From positions 1-45,712 of the forward strand of contig JAHHHS010000060.1 in the NCBI GenBank assembly GCA_019359215.1: a stretch of DNA of 45,712 bases, in the 5' to 3' direction. This document shows positions 1 to 8,466 of the stretch, one piece after another. The DNA is from Nostoc indistinguendum CM1-VF10. GTDB lineage: Bacteria; Cyanobacteriota; Cyanobacteriia; Cyanobacteriales; Nostocaceae. A program made the position numbers and the translations under genes. Within the stretch, counting starts at the first letter, position 1; each line of letters begins with the position of its first letter. Under the pieces are notes generated by a model. The model made no database searches, was not told where the DNA came from, and saw only the letters and a list, made by a program, of their open reading frames with translations.

Positions 1-65
1 GCTAACTTTTCTAGTGCTTGCTGGTCTGTATTACTCAGTGTAATTGTCAGAGGTTGGCAGGGCAT
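1..65 (-). CDS. partial 5' end of an unidentified gene
   Basis: An open frame reads from an ATG at 63-65 off the left edge of the window on the minus strand. It gives only 21 codons, beginning MPCQPLTITL and continuing with a DQQALEKL stretch. An in-frame stop lies a short way upstream, so the frame is bounded on one side. The fragment is too short to assign. It could be the N-terminus of a transposase or of a small regulator, but I cannot distinguish these. The call rests only on an open frame with protein-like composition. Confidence 0.3.
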   Translation of the reverse strand, partial: MPCQPLTITLSNTDQQALEKL

Positions 66-374
66 CAAAGATATCTGTATAATCTCGTCATTTATACCCT
101 AACCTAATTTACGCCGCACTGTACTAGCTGCTTTGGGCAAGGCTAATGTTAGTTATAAACTGAAAAACTTTCTGAACTAACAAATTTTATGTATATAGGA
201 ATACAGTACTTCTATTAAAACTTGATGTTAGAATTAAAAATATTCTACGTAAATCGTGAGAATAAAATCTCAATCCACAAACATTATTGTATAAAAAAAC
301 TCAGTGAAAGTTTCCTTAATTGAGTTTATGTAAGTGGTAGAGAACTAGGGAATACAATACAAAAATTTTAAAGA
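66..374. other. AT-rich intergenic region
   Basis: The stretch separates a possible divergent gene at the left edge from the NUDIX gene. It is AT-rich with several A/T runs and should hold the promoters of both genes. I see no convincing hairpin, RNA gene or repeat. Confidence 0.4.
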
Positions 375-869
375 TTGAACGTTATTGCTTTTTTTCCGGC
401 AGCTGTCCAGTCCACACGTAGCTTATGGCGTATTGGACAAACAGTATTGGGCATCATATTTCGTCATCCCATTACTGGCACTAGTATCATCCCAATTTTA
501 CCTGATGGTCGGATAGTACTGATCCGGCGGCGTGATGATGGCCTTTGGGCATTACCTGGAGGCATGGTTGATTGGGGAGAAGATATTCCCAACACAGTCC
601 GCCGGGAATTGATCGAGGAAACTGGGCTAAAATTAGTAAAAATTAACCGTTTGGTAGGAGTTTACTCCGCACCAGACCGCGATCCCAGAATCCATTCAAT
701 TTGTATTGTGGTTGAAGCCGAGGTGCATGGGACAATGGAGATTCAAGATACTTTAGAAGTCATGGAAATCCAAGCTTTCTCTCCCAATTTGCTACCTTCA
801 GAACAGATGTCTCATGACCATACTCGGCAGTTGCAAGACTACTTGAATGGCTTGACAACACTGGCATAA
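375..869 (+). CDS. NUDIX hydrolase
   Basis: This 164-aa protein belongs to the NUDIX superfamily, which hydrolyses nucleoside diphosphates linked to another moiety. The NUDIX box is clear at about residues 62-84: GGMVDWGED followed by RRELIEETGL, giving the GX5EX7REXXEEXG pattern with the metal-binding glutamates intact. The start is a TTG at 375. No ATG lies in frame upstream of the domain and no strong ribosome binding site is visible, so the start is uncertain. The N-terminal 30 residues are moderately hydrophobic and precede the fold. The substrate cannot be predicted; it could be an ADP-ribose, dinucleotide or mutagenic NTP hydrolase. It stands alone, with a repeat-rich gap downstream. 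Confidence 0.85.
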   Translation: MNVIAFFPAAVQSTRSLWRIGQTVLGIIFRHPITGTSIIPILPDGRIVLIRRRDDGLWALPGGMVDWGEDIPNTVRRELIEETGLKLVKINRLVGVYSAPDRDPRIHSICIVVEAEVHGTMEIQDTLEVMEIQAFSPNLLPSEQMSHDHTRQLQDYLNGLTTLA

Positions 870-884
870 CAATATTTTATTATT

Positions 885-1036
885 AGTCATTTGTCCTTTG
901 TCATTGGTCATTGGTCATCAGTTCTTTGTCATTTGCCGCCAAAATTCTAGCCTCTCTTCTCTACGAATGGCTCAGACTTCTCTGTTTAAAATAAATTTTT
1001 CCAAAACAAATGACAAAGGACAAATGACCAATGACT
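885..1036. repeat. heptamer-rich inverted repeat
   Basis: Units such as TCATTGG, TCATTTG and TCCTTTG occur in tandem at about 885-925. The reverse complement returns at about 1008-1036, with a shared core of about 20 bases, enclosing about 80 bases. Such heptameric repeats are known from heterocystous cyanobacteria as short tandemly repeated repetitive (STRR) sequences. The short open frame across it is not a credible gene. Confidence 0.6.
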
Positions 1037-1073
1037 ATTTATTATGGTGCTTAAAGTTAACAACTAAATTGAA

Positions 1074-1886
1074 ATGGATACACTATTCCGTAACTCCCGG
1101 ATAAAGCTCTCTCAAGGGCTGATATTCTGGCGTGAAGTCGGTGAAAAAACTCCTATAATTTTTTTACATGGTGCTTGGAATGAGAGCAGTCAATGGTTAT
1201 CTGTGATGGAGTCCCTTGCACAAGATTTCCATTGCTTCGCACTTGATTTATTAGGGTTTGGTGAGTCAGAGAATCCAAATATCCACCATTCGATAGATTT
1301 ACAAGTAGAGTGTTTGGCTGAATTCTTGCAAGCTGTCAAGCTAGAAAAAGTATATTTAGTAGGGCATTCTCTTGGGGGTTGGGTTGCTGCTAGCTATGCT
1401 TTAAAGTATCCAGAGAAAGTTGATGGTGTGATACTGTTAGCACCAGAGGGCGTAGAAATCCAAGGGCAAGAAGAGTATTGTCAGAAGATGCGGCGATTAC
1501 TAAGCTATCCACCGCTAATAGTTAAATTGTTGCGATCGCTAACTCCTTTCACTAAAATTCTGGGTTGGTATGAAAAAATTGCCCAGGATTTGCAATTACG
1601 CCAGGAATTGTTGCGTTACCCCATAGCTTGCCAGTTACTCTTCAAAAGGCGACAAGCAGAAATTGAAGCGGAATTAGTGCAAAAGCGGCTTTACATGATA
1701 GATGTGCCGGTTTTTATTTTACAAGGTGGCCAAGATACACCAGATGCTTTAGCCAAGAGCCGGGTTTATACTCAACTGATACCGAAAGTCGAGTTGAAAA
1801 TGATTGCCCATGCCGGAAATGACTTACCAGAATCTTGTGCTGGGATTGTAGCAGTTGAGATTCGGGAGTTTATTAAAGGGAATTGA
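1074..1886 (+). CDS. alpha/beta hydrolase, catalytic His position altered
   Basis: This 270-aa protein has an alpha/beta-hydrolase fold. The oxyanion motif FLHGAW is at about residues 30-35, and the nucleophile elbow GHSLGG contains Ser99. The acid is probably Asp221 in QGGQD. The region that normally carries the catalytic His (AGH) reads HAGND, so Asn249 sits where His is expected and His246 lies three residues earlier. Activity therefore cannot be assumed. The ATG at 1074 opens directly on the fold and the length is normal for the family. There is no obvious operon partner; the next gene is convergent. It could be an esterase, a lipase-like protein or a non-catalytic homologue. Confidence 0.85.
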   Translation: MDTLFRNSRIKLSQGLIFWREVGEKTPIIFLHGAWNESSQWLSVMESLAQDFHCFALDLLGFGESENPNIHHSIDLQVECLAEFLQAVKLEKVYLVGHSLGGWVAASYALKYPEKVDGVILLAPEGVEIQGQEEYCQKMRRLLSYPPLIVKLLRSLTPFTKILGWYEKIAQDLQLRQELLRYPIACQLLFKRRQAEIEAELVQKRLYMIDVPVFILQGGQDTPDALAKSRVYTQLIPKVELKMIAHAGNDLPESCAGIVAVEIREFIKGN

Positions 1887-2021
1887 GTATTTGGACTTAT
1901 CGTCTTGCTGGATGCAATCGCAAAGTATGCAAGTTTACAAAGAATTGATATTAACGCTCAGAGAATCAAAGCTCAATTCCGACCTTCTAATTGATCAATC
2001 TTAAGCTGCTCTGGGTCTAAC

Positions 2022-2831
2022 TTAGAGCAGTTTTACTATTTTCTGCATTCCCAAAAAAATCAAGTTTGCTTCCATAATCAAATATGCCGTAATTTCGGGA
2101 TATAAGGCTTGCAGATAGTTTAATAATAAAGTGCGATCGCCCCCTTTAATCGCAATCTTCCCATCAGGAAACAACTTCCACCACGCTTCAATAAAATCTT
2201 TAATCCCAGCTAATATTGTATAAATCACTCCACTTTGAATAGCCTCCGTAGTATTTAAAGCAAAACGTGGCGGTAGAGACGGAAAACCTTGCATTTCTAC
2301 TAATGGTAATTGTCCTGTCTGTTGACCGAGAGTTGTAAATTGTAAGCCTAATCCTGGCAAAATTGCACCTCCAATTAGACACTCATTAGCATCCGCAGCC
2401 GTAAAAGTTAACGCTGTCCCAGCATCAATTACCAACATTGGAAAACCCCACGTTTTCCCCGCACCCCACAAAGCTAAAGCGCGGTCAATTCCTAATGTAG
2501 GATAAACACCTTTGAGGGATACTTGATCTAAGGTAATAACGCGAGTATTTGGGTAAGTTTGCCAAATAGCAGTTTGGCTGGGAACTACGGAGGCGACGAG
2601 GAGGGGAGGGGGAGATGAGGGGGATGAGGAAGTATTTTCTCTGCTAATTTTCTGATGGGGTGGAGAAATTGCCAGTAGTAAATGATCCAGGGTTTGACAT
2701 TTAGCTAACTGTTGTATGACAGACTCAGCTAAATAGTGGGTATCCCAAGCTGAGTAAAGCTTTTTGCCAATAAACAATGCCCAATGTAGCCGGGAGTTCC
2801 CAATTTCCAAAGCTAGCCAAATTTCCTCCAT
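2022..2831 (-). CDS. coaX: type III pantothenate kinase
   Basis: CoaX phosphorylates pantothenate in the first step of coenzyme A synthesis; the family is ATP-dependent, needs a monovalent cation and resists CoA feedback. The ASKHA-type phosphate motif appears as EIGNSRLHW near the N-terminus, with Glu in the place of the usual Asp. GIDRALALWGA and IDAGTALTFT follow in the family order, then a GGAILPGL segment. I place the start at the ATG at 2831 because the fold begins a few residues later; an ATG at 2840 and a GTG at 2858 are in frame and possible. A Ser/Pro-rich stretch (about residues 69-86) is encoded by a G-rich low-complexity repeat and looks inserted. The gene is monocistronic and divergent from the flavodiiron genes. 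Confidence 0.88.
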   Translation of the reverse strand: MEEIWLALEIGNSRLHWALFIGKKLYSAWDTHYLAESVIQQLAKCQTLDHLLLAISPPHQKISRENTSSSPSSPPPLLVASVVPSQTAIWQTYPNTRVITLDQVSLKGVYPTLGIDRALALWGAGKTWGFPMLVIDAGTALTFTAADANECLIGGAILPGLGLQFTTLGQQTGQLPLVEMQGFPSLPPRFALNTTEAIQSGVIYTILAGIKDFIEAWWKLFPDGKIAIKGGDRTLLLNYLQALYPEITAYLIMEANLIFLGMQKIVKLL

Positions 2832-2968
2832 TTCCCTCATCCCCGTCTGCGGTTTCACACTTTTAACTTTTTTAAGTCAGTCATAGGTTTTTTAATAAAA
2901 ATTAACATTCATCCCGTGTCACAATAAAACAAGAGGAACAAATACTCATTGTGTTAAGGAGGGGAGTT

Positions 2969-4693
2969 ATGGTAGCGCTCACCGAAAAAACTGAAAAACG
3001 GCTCACCATACAGACTGTGGAAATCGCTCAAGAGACGACGGCTATTCGCTCTTTAGATTGGGATCGCGATCGCTTCGATATTGAGTTTGGTCTGCAAAAT
3101 GGTACCACCTATAACTCGTTTCTCATCCGTGGGGAGCAGACAGCCTTAGTTGATACCTCCCACGAAAAGTTTCGTCAACTATACTTCGATACGCTCACCG
3201 GATTAATCAACCCAACAGATATTGATTATTTGATTATCAGCCACACCGAACCAGACCATAGCGGTTTAGTTAAAGATTTACTGCAAATGGCTCCAGAAAT
3301 AACCGTTGTCGGTTCTAAAGTGGCGATTCAGTTTCTTGAGGATTTCGTACATCAGCCATTTAAACGGCGAATTGTGAAAAATGGCGATCGCTTAGATTTG
3401 GGCAATGGTCATGAATTTGAATTCGTGATTGCCCCAAATTTACATTGGCCAGATACTATTTTCAGCTTCGACCATAAAACCAAAACTCTTTACACCTGCG
3501 ATGCTTTTGGGTTGCATTATTGCTCAGATAGCACCTTTGATGAAGACTTGGCAGCTATCGAAGAAGACTTTCATTACTACTACGATTGCTTGATGGGGCC
3601 GAATGCCCGGTCAGTTTTGTCTGCCCTGAAGCGGATGGCGGAACTCAAAACTATCAGTATGATTGCCACAGGACACGGTCCATTATTATCTCACAATATT
3701 GAGGAACTAGTTGGACGTTACCGCACTTGGAGCCAAACCCAAGTCAAGCCAGAAACGGCGGTTGGAATATTTTACGTTTCAGAATATGGATATAGCGATC
3801 GCCTCGCTCAAGCAATTGCCAACGGCATCGGTAAAACTGGTGTCGTTGTGGAAGTTGTCGATTTGGGTTCTGAAGTCGATTTGCAAGAACTGCGGGAACT
3901 AGTTAGCCGTTGTGCTGGGCTAATCGTTGGTCTACCTCCGGCTTCTGGCGCTGCTAGCATCCAAGCTGCACTCAGCACAGTTTTAGGATCTGCCAAAGAA
4001 AAGCAAGCTATCGGCGTGTTTGAAACTGGCGGTGGCGATGATGAGCCAATAGATCCTTTGCTAAGTAAATTCCGCAATTTGGGTTTGACAACAGTTTTTC
4101 CAGCGATTCGGATTAAACAAACACCCACAGAAAATACCTACAAACTGTGTGAAGAAGCGGGTACAGACTTAGCTCAATGGGTAACACGCGATCGCAGTAT
4201 CAAAGCCATGAAATCCCTTGGTGCTGACTTAGATAAAGCATTAGGTAGAATTAGCGGTGGATTATATATTATTACTGCTAAAAAAGGCGATGTATCTAGT
4301 GCGATGTTAGCCTCCTGGGTTGCTCAAGCCAGTTTCAAACCATTGGGATTTTCCATTGCAGTAGCCAAAGATCGAGCGATTGAATCACTCATGCAAGTAG
4401 GCGATCGCTTTGTTCTCAACGTCTTAGAAGAAGGCAATTTCCAACCACTAATGAAGCATTTCTTGAAACGGTTCGCCCCTGGTGCAAATCGCTTTGAAGG
4501 AGTGAGAACCCAGCCAGCCGAAAATGGTGCCCCAATCCTCAACGATGCCCTCGCCTACATGGAGTGCGAAGTCGTCAGTAGAATGGACTGTGGTGACCAT
4601 TGGGCAGTATACAGCACCGTTTATGCCGGACGAGTTTCTAAGCCAGATGCTTTGACTGCTGTGCATCACCGCAAAGTTGGTAATCATTATTAA
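2969..4693 (+). CDS. flv3: diflavin flavodiiron protein, Flv3-type (full diiron ligands)
   Basis: Cyanobacterial A-type flavodiiron proteins reduce oxygen to water with NAD(P)H or ferredoxin-derived electrons. This 574-aa protein has the three expected parts: a metallo-beta-lactamase-like diiron domain (about 1-250), a flavodoxin domain (about 260-400) and a flavin-reductase domain (about 430-574). The diiron ligands are all present: H92, E94, D96 and H97 in SHTEPDHSG, H159 in NLHWPD, D178 in TCDAF and H236 in GHGPLL. The ATG at 2969 is chosen over a GTG at 2951 because AAGGAGG (2956-2962) lies just before it. The adjacent downstream gene encodes a Flv1-type partner. Adjacency in this order resembles the heterocyst-specific flv3B-flv1B pair known from Anabaena, but I cannot separate A from B forms by eye. 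Confidence 0.9.
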   Translation: MVALTEKTEKRLTIQTVEIAQETTAIRSLDWDRDRFDIEFGLQNGTTYNSFLIRGEQTALVDTSHEKFRQLYFDTLTGLINPTDIDYLIISHTEPDHSGLVKDLLQMAPEITVVGSKVAIQFLEDFVHQPFKRRIVKNGDRLDLGNGHEFEFVIAPNLHWPDTIFSFDHKTKTLYTCDAFGLHYCSDSTFDEDLAAIEEDFHYYYDCLMGPNARSVLSALKRMAELKTISMIATGHGPLLSHNIEELVGRYRTWSQTQVKPETAVGIFYVSEYGYSDRLAQAIANGIGKTGVVVEVVDLGSEVDLQELRELVSRCAGLIVGLPPASGAASIQAALSTVLGSAKEKQAIGVFETGGGDDEPIDPLLSKFRNLGLTTVFPAIRIKQTPTENTYKLCEEAGTDLAQWVTRDRSIKAMKSLGADLDKALGRISGGLYIITAKKGDVSSAMLASWVAQASFKPLGFSIAVAKDRAIESLMQVGDRFVLNVLEEGNFQPLMKHFLKRFAPGANRFEGVRTQPAENGAPILNDALAYMECEVVSRMDCGDHWAVYSTVYAGRVSKPDALTAVHHRKVGNHY

Positions 4694-4695
4694 AG

Positions 4696-4833
4696 AAGGG
4701 ACTAGGGATTGGGGATTAGGGATTAGGTATCAGGAATAGATATTGGAGATTGAATATTAAGTATTGAGAATAACTTTCCCAGTCCCCAGTCCCCAATCCT
4801 CAGTCCCTAATCCCCAATCCCCTATTCCCCAAT
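4696..4833. repeat. G-rich repeat and its inverted copy between flv genes
   Basis: After the flv3 stop, GGGATTGGGGATTAGGGATTAGG (quoted here as its units GGGATTG, GGGATTA) runs from about 4702 to 4728. The C-rich complement (CAGTCCCC, CCAATCC, CTAATCC units) follows at about 4780-4830, ending just before the next start codon. The arms could form a long imperfect hairpin in the flv3-flv1 transcript. The same low-complexity type recurs elsewhere in the window, which suggests a dispersed repeat and not a gene-specific regulator. Confidence 0.6.
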
Positions 4834-4839
4834 AAAGCC

Positions 4840-6552
4840 ATGTCAAACAATAAACCCCGCGATGTTCAAGTTTATCCAATAGCTACAGACACAAGAATAC
4901 TGCGATCGCGCAGTTGGTCTAGGCTCAGATTTGAAATTGAATACGCTCTTGCTAAGGGTACAACTGCTAATTCTTATTTAATCGAAAGCGAGAAAACTGC
5001 TATCATCGACCCTCCAGGGGAAACGTTTACGGAAATTTATTTAAAAGCTTTACAGCAGCGTTTCCATTTCGACGAGTTAGATTATGTAATTTTGGGACAC
5101 GTAAATCCTAACCGCGCTGCAACTTTAAAGGCTTTATTAAAAATTGCTCCGCAAATCACCTTTGTTTGCTCAAATCCAGGGGCGATAAATTTACGTGGGG
5201 CGCTGGAAAATCCAGATTTGCAAATTCTTGTGATGCGCGGTGAAGAAACCCTAGATTTAGGCAACGGGCATAATTTACAATTTATTCCCACCCCCAATCC
5301 CCGCTATGCAGATCAACTTTGCACCTATGATCCACAAACAGAAATTCTGTACACAGATAAGTTATTTGGGGCCCACGTTTGTGGAGATCAGGTATTTGAT
5401 GAAGGCTGGGAAATATATAACGAAGATCGGCGCTATTATTTTGATTGCTTGATGGCTCCCCACGCCCGTCAAGTTGAAACAGCGCTGGATAAACTAGCCG
5501 ATTTTCCAGTAAGAATGTATGCCACTGGACACGGGCCTTTGGTACGCTATGGCTTAATTGACCTGACCAAAGCTTATCGCAAATGGAGTCAGCAGCAAAC
5601 ATCTGCCGACTTGACAGTAGCGTTGATTTATGCATCAGCTTATGGAAATACGGCAACATTAGCCCAAGCGATCGCTCGTGGCATTACAAAAGCCGGTGTC
5701 GCTGTAGAATCAATTAACTGCGAATTTACTGAACCAGAAGAAATCCGGGCGGCTGTGGAAAAAGCTGGTGGTTTCATTATTGGTTCTCCTACCCTTGGCG
5801 GTCATGCACCCACACCCGTGCAAACAGCTTTAGGAATTGTCCTATCCACCGCGACTAACAATAAACTCGCTGGTGTTTTTGGTTCCTTTGGCTGGAGTGG
5901 GGAAGCGGTTGATTTAATTGAGGGTAAATTGAAAGATGCTGGTTATCGGTTTGGTTTTGACACCATCCGCGTAAAATTCAAACCCGACGATGCCACCTTA
6001 CAATTGTGTGAAGAAGCCGGAACCGATTTTGCTCAAGTCCTGAAGAAAGCTAGAAAAGTGCGATCGCAAAGTCTTCCTGCAACAACTGTAGAACAAGCAG
6101 TTGGTCGGATTGTCGGTTCTCTTTGTGTTCTTACTGCAAAAGAAGGCGATCGCTCTAGTGCCATGTTAGCCTCTTGGGTATCTCAAGCTAGCTTTAGTCC
6201 CCCTGGCTTAACCATAGCTGTAGCTAAAGACCGTGCGGTAGAAACACTCACACACTCAGGAAATAAATTCGTCCTTAACATTCTTAAAGAAGGGAATCAC
6301 TTGGGATTGATGAAGCACTTCCTCAAACCCTTCGGCCCAGGACAAGATCGATTTGCCGATGTCGCCGCCGAAGAAGCGGAAAACGGTTCTCCCATACTTA
6401 CCGATGCCCTAGCATATCTTGAATGTTCCGTACAAAACCGGATGGAATCTGGCGACCACTGGCTAGTTTATGCGACTGTCGAAAATGGCAAATTGTTAGA
6501 TACTGATGGCGTTACAGCTGTGCATCATCGCAAGTCGGCAACTCATTATTAA
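4840..6552 (+). CDS. flv1: diflavin flavodiiron protein, Flv1-type (diiron ligands replaced)
   Basis: This 570-aa homologue of the preceding gene has the same three-domain layout: diiron-like, flavodoxin and flavin-reductase. The diiron site is degenerate. HVNPNR (87-92) keeps His87 but has Asn89, Asn91 and Arg92 where Glu, Asp and His are expected, and NPRY puts Arg155 in place of His. Asp173 and His231 remain. This pattern is typical of Flv1/Flv4 subunits, which act as heteromers with Flv3/Flv2. The gene follows flv3 by 146 bases on the same strand and is probably cotranscribed. The ATG at 4840 is preceded by repeat sequence and has no strong ribosome binding site. A perfect terminator hairpin follows at 6693. 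Confidence 0.9.
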   Translation: MSNNKPRDVQVYPIATDTRILRSRSWSRLRFEIEYALAKGTTANSYLIESEKTAIIDPPGETFTEIYLKALQQRFHFDELDYVILGHVNPNRAATLKALLKIAPQITFVCSNPGAINLRGALENPDLQILVMRGEETLDLGNGHNLQFIPTPNPRYADQLCTYDPQTEILYTDKLFGAHVCGDQVFDEGWEIYNEDRRYYFDCLMAPHARQVETALDKLADFPVRMYATGHGPLVRYGLIDLTKAYRKWSQQQTSADLTVALIYASAYGNTATLAQAIARGITKAGVAVESINCEFTEPEEIRAAVEKAGGFIIGSPTLGGHAPTPVQTALGIVLSTATNNKLAGVFGSFGWSGEAVDLIEGKLKDAGYRFGFDTIRVKFKPDDATLQLCEEAGTDFAQVLKKARKVRSQSLPATTVEQAVGRIVGSLCVLTAKEGDRSSAMLASWVSQASFSPPGLTIAVAKDRAVETLTHSGNKFVLNILKEGNHLGLMKHFLKPFGPGQDRFADVAAEEAENGSPILTDALAYLECSVQNRMESGDHWLVYATVENGKLLDTDGVTAVHHRKSATHY

Positions 6553-6692
6553 TCAATTCTCCAAGCCAAAACTTCTTATCAAAGGCATAATCAATAAGTT
6601 CGGAATGTTGAAGGCGTGTTTTCGATAAACAGCAAATTATCAACAGTTTGCAGAATGAACACATCAAACCCGTGACTCAAAGATCGATAACA

Positions 6693-6740
6693 GAATATAG
6701 AAAAGGCTCAAGCATTCCTGCCTGAGCCTTTTCTATATTC
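6693..6740. terminator. perfect 18-bp hairpin, bidirectional terminator
   Basis: The arms at 6693-6710 and 6723-6740 are exact reverse complements (GAATATAGAAAAGGCTCA and its complement) around a 12-base loop. The A/T-rich outer stem supplies a U-tract on either strand. It sits between the convergent flv1 and RRM genes, so it can end both transcripts. Confidence 0.85.
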
Positions 6741-6766
6741 AACTAAATGACTTTTGCCTATCTAGT

Positions 6767-7093
6767 TTAGTAGCGACCACCGCCACCGCCACGGTTGTAG
6801 CCACCACCACCACCACGATTACCACCACCACCGAAGGAACCACCTCGGTCTTCTCTGGGCTTCGCCTTATTCACTTTAAGGTCACGACCCAGCCATTCAG
6901 CACCATCAAGCGCTTCAATAGCTTTGGTTTCTTCATCTTCTGAACTCATTTCCACGAAAGCAAAGCCGCGTAAACGACCTGTTTCACGGTCAGTAGGTAA
7001 CTGAACACGCTTTACAGCACCATATTCTGCAAATACAGCACTCAGCGCATCTTGTGTAACTTCATAGGAGAGGTTACCAACGTAAATTGACAT
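6767..7093 (-). CDS. rbp: RRM-type, glycine-rich RNA-binding protein
   Basis: This 108-aa protein has one RNA recognition motif at residues 1-78: RNP2 as IYVGNL at 3-8 and RNP1 as RGFAFVEM at about 42-49. A glycine-rich tail with GGGG, Asn, Tyr and Arg follows. Cyanobacterial Rbp proteins of this layout bind RNA, and several are induced by cold. The start codon is preceded on its strand by GGAGAC, a fair ribosome binding site. The roughly 250-base upstream gap is long enough for a structured 5' leader, but no specific element is evident. The terminator hairpin at 6693-6740 follows the stop. Confidence 0.93.
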   Translation of the reverse strand: MSIYVGNLSYEVTQDALSAVFAEYGAVKRVQLPTDRETGRLRGFAFVEMSSEDEETKAIEALDGAEWLGRDLKVNKAKPREDRGGSFGGGGNRGGGGGYNRGGGGGRY

Positions 7094-7346
7094 TAAATGT
7101 CTCCAAAATCATATAGTTTGTAGAGATTTAGATTTCGGAGAGAAGTCTGTAATACCAAAAGGAAAAAGCCTGTCAATACTAAAAACAAACACTGTCGCCG
7201 AATTAATTCTCATTTCACTTCCCATGATGACATAGCAACTAACTTTCTGGGGGAAATTTTCAAAACTGTTATAAAAAGTTATATAACAATCCGCTTTGAT
7301 TTTTGAAATTGTTTGCCTAGACAGGGAGTAGGGAGTGGGGAAGAAA

Positions 7347-7886
7347 CTAATCTATTCTCTTTTCTAAATATTGCCCAATCATCAACTGCTCACCAGCACG
7401 AGAGATGATGGTCTGTCTGGTGCGGTATTTGTTGCCAATTAGCTTTAACTCTTCCTCAAACACTGAACCGTTGTATTCTGTTCGCAAACACAGTGTTTTC
7501 GGGCTGGAGAAATAATACTGGGCGGTGACTGGTTTGGATATGGCAAAACCGCGATCGCGATACAAAATGTTTCCCATCACTCCAAATATTGTTGAGCCTT
7601 GCGACTCTTTCTTTGTCTTGGGCACATCCGTACTTTCCCATATAACTGCTGCACCACAGATTAAACTACCTGTATCAGGCAAATCGTGCATCTGAGCTAG
7701 CTTTTGCAGTTCATCACAACCCTGCTCTAGAAAATTGATCGTAACTATACTTTCTATCTCTTTAGTTTCTCCCTCCGGTAAGGTGTAGTAGCGTCGTTGC
7801 GATCGCCACTTACCTCCAGATTCCCGAAAAAATTCGGAAATCTGGGATTCATCAGTGGTTTGTACGATTTTGAGCAATGATGTCAT
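7347..7886 (-). CDS. CpcS/CpeS-family phycobiliprotein lyase
   Basis: These proteins are lipocalin-like S-type lyases that attach phycobilins to conserved Cys residues of phycobiliproteins in light-harvesting antennae. The 179-aa protein carries the family signature near its N-terminus, FFRESGGKWRSQRRYYTL at about residues 19-36, and a Trp/Gly-rich beta-barrel pattern after it. The length fits the family. Which subgroup it belongs to (CpcS, CpcU or CpeS-like) and which bilin it handles cannot be told by reading. No phycobiliprotein structural gene is in the window, which is normal because these lyase genes are often unlinked. The low-complexity G-rich repeat AGGGAGTAGGGAGTGGGG lies just beyond its stop. 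Confidence 0.8.
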   Translation of the reverse strand: MTSLLKIVQTTDESQISEFFRESGGKWRSQRRYYTLPEGETKEIESIVTINFLEQGCDELQKLAQMHDLPDTGSLICGAAVIWESTDVPKTKKESQGSTIFGVMGNILYRDRGFAISKPVTAQYYFSSPKTLCLRTEYNGSVFEEELKLIGNKYRTRQTIISRAGEQLMIGQYLEKRID

Positions 7887-8466
7887 GCCTTACCTTCCTC
7901 GCCTAACGCAAATAAATATATTTCTAGTAAAAAAGTTCATTCTTGGTGTTGTTATGGTACTTATCGCCCTGTTTCTTGCATATTACGCAAGGACGGTAAG
8001 AAAAATAGTGTTTTCCACTACATTATAAAGCTAAAAAAGTAATAAATCTTTAATATTCTTAATAAAATAAATTAAATAAATTGTTGCAAGTACTTTTGTA
8101 CTAAAATAAAAATAAATATGTAAAAATAAGAATAGTTATTGTAATATCGCGCATTTTATGATATTGAACAAAAAATCATATCTTTAGGAAAAGCCAGATT
8201 TCTCCTATGGGTAGATTTCAGAAAACTGACAAATCTTTATACTGAGTTTATAATTTATTATCTGCAAGAAGATTATCTACCTCTGCGTAAGAAGTAGAGC
8301 GGTGAGGAATTTTGGAATTTTGAGGGAAAACAGTAATTTTCTGATACAGAAAATTACTGTTAGACAGCTTATGAATTCTCGCCGTTTTTGTTAATGATAT
8401 TTCTCAGAATTACTTGATAAAACACGGCTGTTTAACCCCAAAAGCTCCCCAATAAGAGAAAAATAA
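7887..8466. other. 580-base AT-rich gap between divergent genes
   Basis: This region lies between the bilin-lyase gene (minus) and the efflux adaptor (plus), so it carries both promoters. About 8035-8115 is extremely AT-rich with repeated AATAAA. The only strong structure is the palindrome at 8329-8361, described separately. I see no RNA gene or credible small ORF. Confidence 0.45.
8329..8361. promoter_or_regulatory. perfect 15-bp palindrome upstream of RND pump operon
   Basis: AACAGTAATTTTCTG at 8329-8343 is followed by ATA and then its exact reverse complement at 8347-8361. It lies about 105 bases before the adaptor start. The size and symmetry would suit an operator for a dimeric repressor or a leader hairpin. 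No run of T follows, so it is a poor terminator. No regulator gene is adjacent. Confidence 0.5.

Noticed and set aside
898..1104. 68-aa open frame upstream of the alpha/beta hydrolase
   Set aside because: It is made almost entirely of heptamer-type repeat sequence and has no protein-like composition of its own.
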